Positions 62,893 to 64,000 of a stretch of DNA of 64,000 nucleotides are shown here, piece by piece (within the stretch, counting starts at the first letter, position 1; every line of letters begins with the position of its first letter). Location: the NCBI GenBank assembly GCA_905221605.1, contig CAJNDS010002483.1, positions 289,722-353,721 on the forward strand, given 5' to 3'. The notes below the pieces were generated by a model. The model did no database searches, was not told where the DNA came from, and was given only the letters and a program-made list of their open reading frames with translations. Origin of the DNA: Symbiodinium natans (Eukaryota > Sar > Dinophyceae > Suessiales > Symbiodiniaceae). A program made the translations under genes and the position numbers.

Positions 62893-62993
62893 CTAGGTCG
62901 CAGAACGTGCACGGCATCGCTTTGTGACGAACACCAAAGGGGATGCCGAGCGTCCGAAGGCGCCGCAGAGTCGTGCTCCGAGCCGCTCTCAAT
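62893..62993 (-). other. Exon-like island
   Basis: On the minus strand it follows CCTCAG. Two frames stay open across 101 bases (IESGSEHDSAAPSDARH or TLRRLRTLGIPFGVRHKA). The plus strand is also open, which shows how weak open frames are as evidence at this GC content. Confidence 0.22.
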
Positions 62994-63249
62994 CTGAGGA
63001 GGTTTAGGGTTCAGGGTCTCGGGTTCAGGGTTGAGGGCTTAGGGTCATTCAAATTATTGAAGAGTCCAGGTCCGAGGAGTTTCAAGTTTCGCTTTCAACC
63101 GGTTTAGGGTTGAGTAGAGGCAGGATTTCAGGTTTAGGGTTTAGGGTGCCGGGTCTGAGGGTGCCGGGTCTGAGGGTTGAGGGTTGAGGGATGAGGGTTT
63201 CTTTCTGTTGGGGTCTGGGAGTTGCATTGTTAAGCAGAGGTGGCTTAGG

Positions 63250-63585
63250 CTCATGCAGGGCAAGGGTTTAGGGTTTAGGGTTTAGGGTTTAGGGTTTAGG
63301 GTTTAGGGTTTAGGGTTTAGGGTTTAGGGTTTAGGGTTTAGGGTTTAGGGTTTAGGGTTTAGGGTTTAGGGTTTAGGGTGTAGTGTTTAGGGTTTAGGTT
63401 TAGGGTTTAGGGTTTAGGGTTTAGGGTTTAGGGTTTAGGGTTTAGGGTTTAGGGTTTAGGGTTTAGGGTTTAGGGTTTAGGGTTCAGGGTTCAGGGTTCA
63501 GGGTGTCGGGTTTAGGGTGTCGGGTTTAGGGTTTAGGGTTTAGGGTTTAGGGTTTAGGGTTTAGGGTTTAGGGTTTAGGGCCGAG
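63250..63585. repeat. Long TTTAGGG array
   Basis: About 45 heptamers, with a few TTCAGGG and TGTCGGG variants near 63,480-63,525. Confidence 0.95.
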
Positions 63586-63631
63586 GACGTCACTGAGTAA
63601 ACCCTAAACCCCAGCATTTTGTTGTCACGAG

Positions 63632-63679
63632 TCCGGCCCGTAGCCGCAGACGCCCCCCACCTGCCCACACTTTATCCAA
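63632..63679 (+). other. Exon-like island with GTGAGT donor
   Basis: On the plus strand it follows CACGAG and is followed by GTGAGTTTGG, a full consensus donor. 48 bases read two bases, RPVAADAPHLPTLYP, one base. Confidence 0.33.
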
Positions 63680-64000
63680 GTGAGTTTGGGGTTCTTGAAG
63701 GTCTGGAGGCCCGGAAGATCCTGAAGCACTTGGCCAGGCTCCAAACAGTTTCCAACCCCCCGCAACCTTTTGACGACCTAAGTTTAATCAAAACATCGCA
63801 TTTCTTCTTCCGGTTTAAAAGCACAAAATAGGCTGAAACTCTGACCCCACCCTTTTGAAAGGGAAAATGGCCAGTTCTTGGAAAGGCCCTTGAAGGCCTT
63901 GAGATGCACCTGAAAGCCTGGAGGTCTTCAGGTTCCAGAAGCTTCCAAAGCCCTGCGTGTGCAGAACTAAAACAATGAGAAGGCCCTCCGGCCGAGAGAT
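63680..64000. other. Unique DNA at the window end
   Basis: Non-telomeric sequence. If 63,632-63,679 is an exon this would be its intron. No further feature seen. Confidence 0.4.

Overview
The window looks like nuclear DNA of a dinoflagellate, most likely of the Symbiodiniaceae/Suessiales type. The reasons are long interspersed tracts of the telomere-type heptamer TTTAGGG/CCCTAAA on both strands, a giant Ty1/copia polyprotein with motifs I associate with dinoflagellate copies (protease DGGASHNL, short integrase finger GHRPWRADCAAC, an extra HxD...H domain), a decayed LINE, and no bacterial-style gene packing. The assignment is inference. Another alveolate with a TTTAGGG telomere is not excluded.

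Layout. From 1 to 19.5 kb, and again from 31 to 64 kb, the DNA is a patchwork. Tracts of TTTAGGG and its variants (TTCAGGG, TCTAGGG, TTTGGGG, TTTCGGGG, CCCTAAAA, CTTCGGG, CTGAGGG) switch strand repeatedly and surround short GC-rich unique islands of roughly 40-150 bp. Many islands carry an open frame bounded by AG and GT. I list the better ones as exon-like islands at low confidence. The best cluster is on the minus strand at 16.05-17.24 kb, where several candidate junctions agree in phase.

19,548-30,941 is a complete, apparently young LTR retrotransposon: 289-bp LTRs that read as identical, a 5-bp target duplication AGGGT inside the telomere-like DNA, and one uninterrupted 3,410-codon Gag-Pol frame (zinc fingers, protease, integrase, a 2OG-Fe(II)-oxygenase-like domain, reverse transcriptase, RNase H and a membrane-anchored C-terminal extension). 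38,047-41,823 (minus strand) is a 5'-truncated, frameshifted LINE. It sits in an ATC microsatellite, is flanked by a 13-bp direct repeat, and ends in a ubiquitin-specific-protease-like (C19) domain. 55.7-56.3 kb holds an orphan copia-type RNase H fragment.

Other structured DNA includes a 142-bp satellite (11.1-12.0 kb), a related repeat cluster (12.0-12.75 kb), a roughly 100-bp G-rich tandem repeat (4.0-4.6 kb), a 52-bp satellite with a five-monomer higher-order repeat (59.3-60.2 kb), three kinds of small inverted-repeat elements (one with four copies), and a 67-nt run of G. I found no tRNA, rRNA or CRISPR, and no complete ordinary host gene. Coordinates of exon-like islands and tract edges were read by eye.
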